Notes under the pieces: generated by a model
What the model was told of the DNA's origin: nothing
Databases searched by the model: none
The model's input: the letters and a program-made list of their open reading frames with translations, nothing else
From: Streptosporangiaceae bacterium
GTDB taxonomy: Bacteria; Actinomycetota; Actinomycetes; Streptosporangiales; Streptosporangiaceae
Assembly (NCBI GenBank): GCA_030040415.1
Contig: JASHTT010000117.1
Coordinates: 1 to 5,459 of the forward strand
Direction of reading: 5' to 3'
DNA length: 5,459 nucleotides
Part shown: in pieces, positions 5,419 through 5,459 of the stretch
Numbering within the stretch: the first letter of the stretch is position 1
How the letters are laid out: each line of letters starts with the position of its first letter
Translations under genes and position numbers: made by a program

Positions 5419-5444
5419 GGGGTGGTGATCCGGATCACCACCCC
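5419..5444 (+). terminator. Perfect 26-base palindrome after rpmE
   Basis: GGGGTGGTGATC at 5419-5430 is followed by CG and then its exact reverse complement GATCACCACCCC at 5433-5444. In RNA this is an 11-bp stem with a 4-base loop, beginning 13 bases after the rpmE stop and followed by GTTTCACC rather than a long T-tract. A terminator is the best reading, possibly bidirectional; the downstream gene (prfA in relatives) is outside the window. An operator is less likely. Confidence 0.7.
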
Positions 5445-5459
5445 GTTTCACCCCTGCCG

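Overview
The window is high-GC DNA from an actinomycete. The grounds are strong G/C bias at third codon positions, GTG starts, a Rho factor with a very long charged insertion, and the neighbourhood rho – rpmE that in Mycobacterium and Streptomyces precedes prfA. The presence of an ArgS-related NrtL-type protein fits a Streptomyces/Streptosporangiales-like lineage, but the genus cannot be fixed from this sequence.

Layout. Positions 1-479 carry no gene I can support; they include a short A/T-rich patch with an inverted repeat near 195-215. A tRNA-Arg with anticodon CCG lies on the minus strand at 480-551. Everything after it reads rightward: a receiver-only response regulator (675-1070), an arginyl-tRNA synthetase-like protein that lacks the catalytic core (NrtL type, 1124-2188), a 605-base gene-free stretch that holds the rho promoter region and a long rho leader, rho (2794-5040), a 142-base gap with the rpmE promoter, and rpmE for ribosomal protein L31 (5183-5405), which is broken by a frameshift in this sequence. 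A perfect 26-base palindrome follows rpmE and probably ends its transcript.

How the parts relate. Rho (transcription termination) and L31 (ribosome) are core gene-expression functions. Both are preceded by an exact match to the GGAAT-N18-GTT promoter consensus of the disulphide-stress sigma factor SigR/SigH. This is a known assignment for rpmE in Streptomyces; for rho it is my proposal. NrtL retains only the tRNA-contacting parts of ArgS and sits close to a tRNA-Arg gene, so a tRNA-binding role is plausible but unproven. In M. tuberculosis the order is argS-lysA-thrA-thrC-thrB-rho-rpmE-prfA; here the ArgS-like gene is followed directly by rho, with the amino-acid biosynthesis genes absent from between them.

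The points most worth following up are the frameshift in rpmE, the paired SigR-like promoters, the catalytic-core-less ArgS relative beside tRNA-Arg(CCG), and the long structured rho leader with a short reading frame overlapping the rho start.
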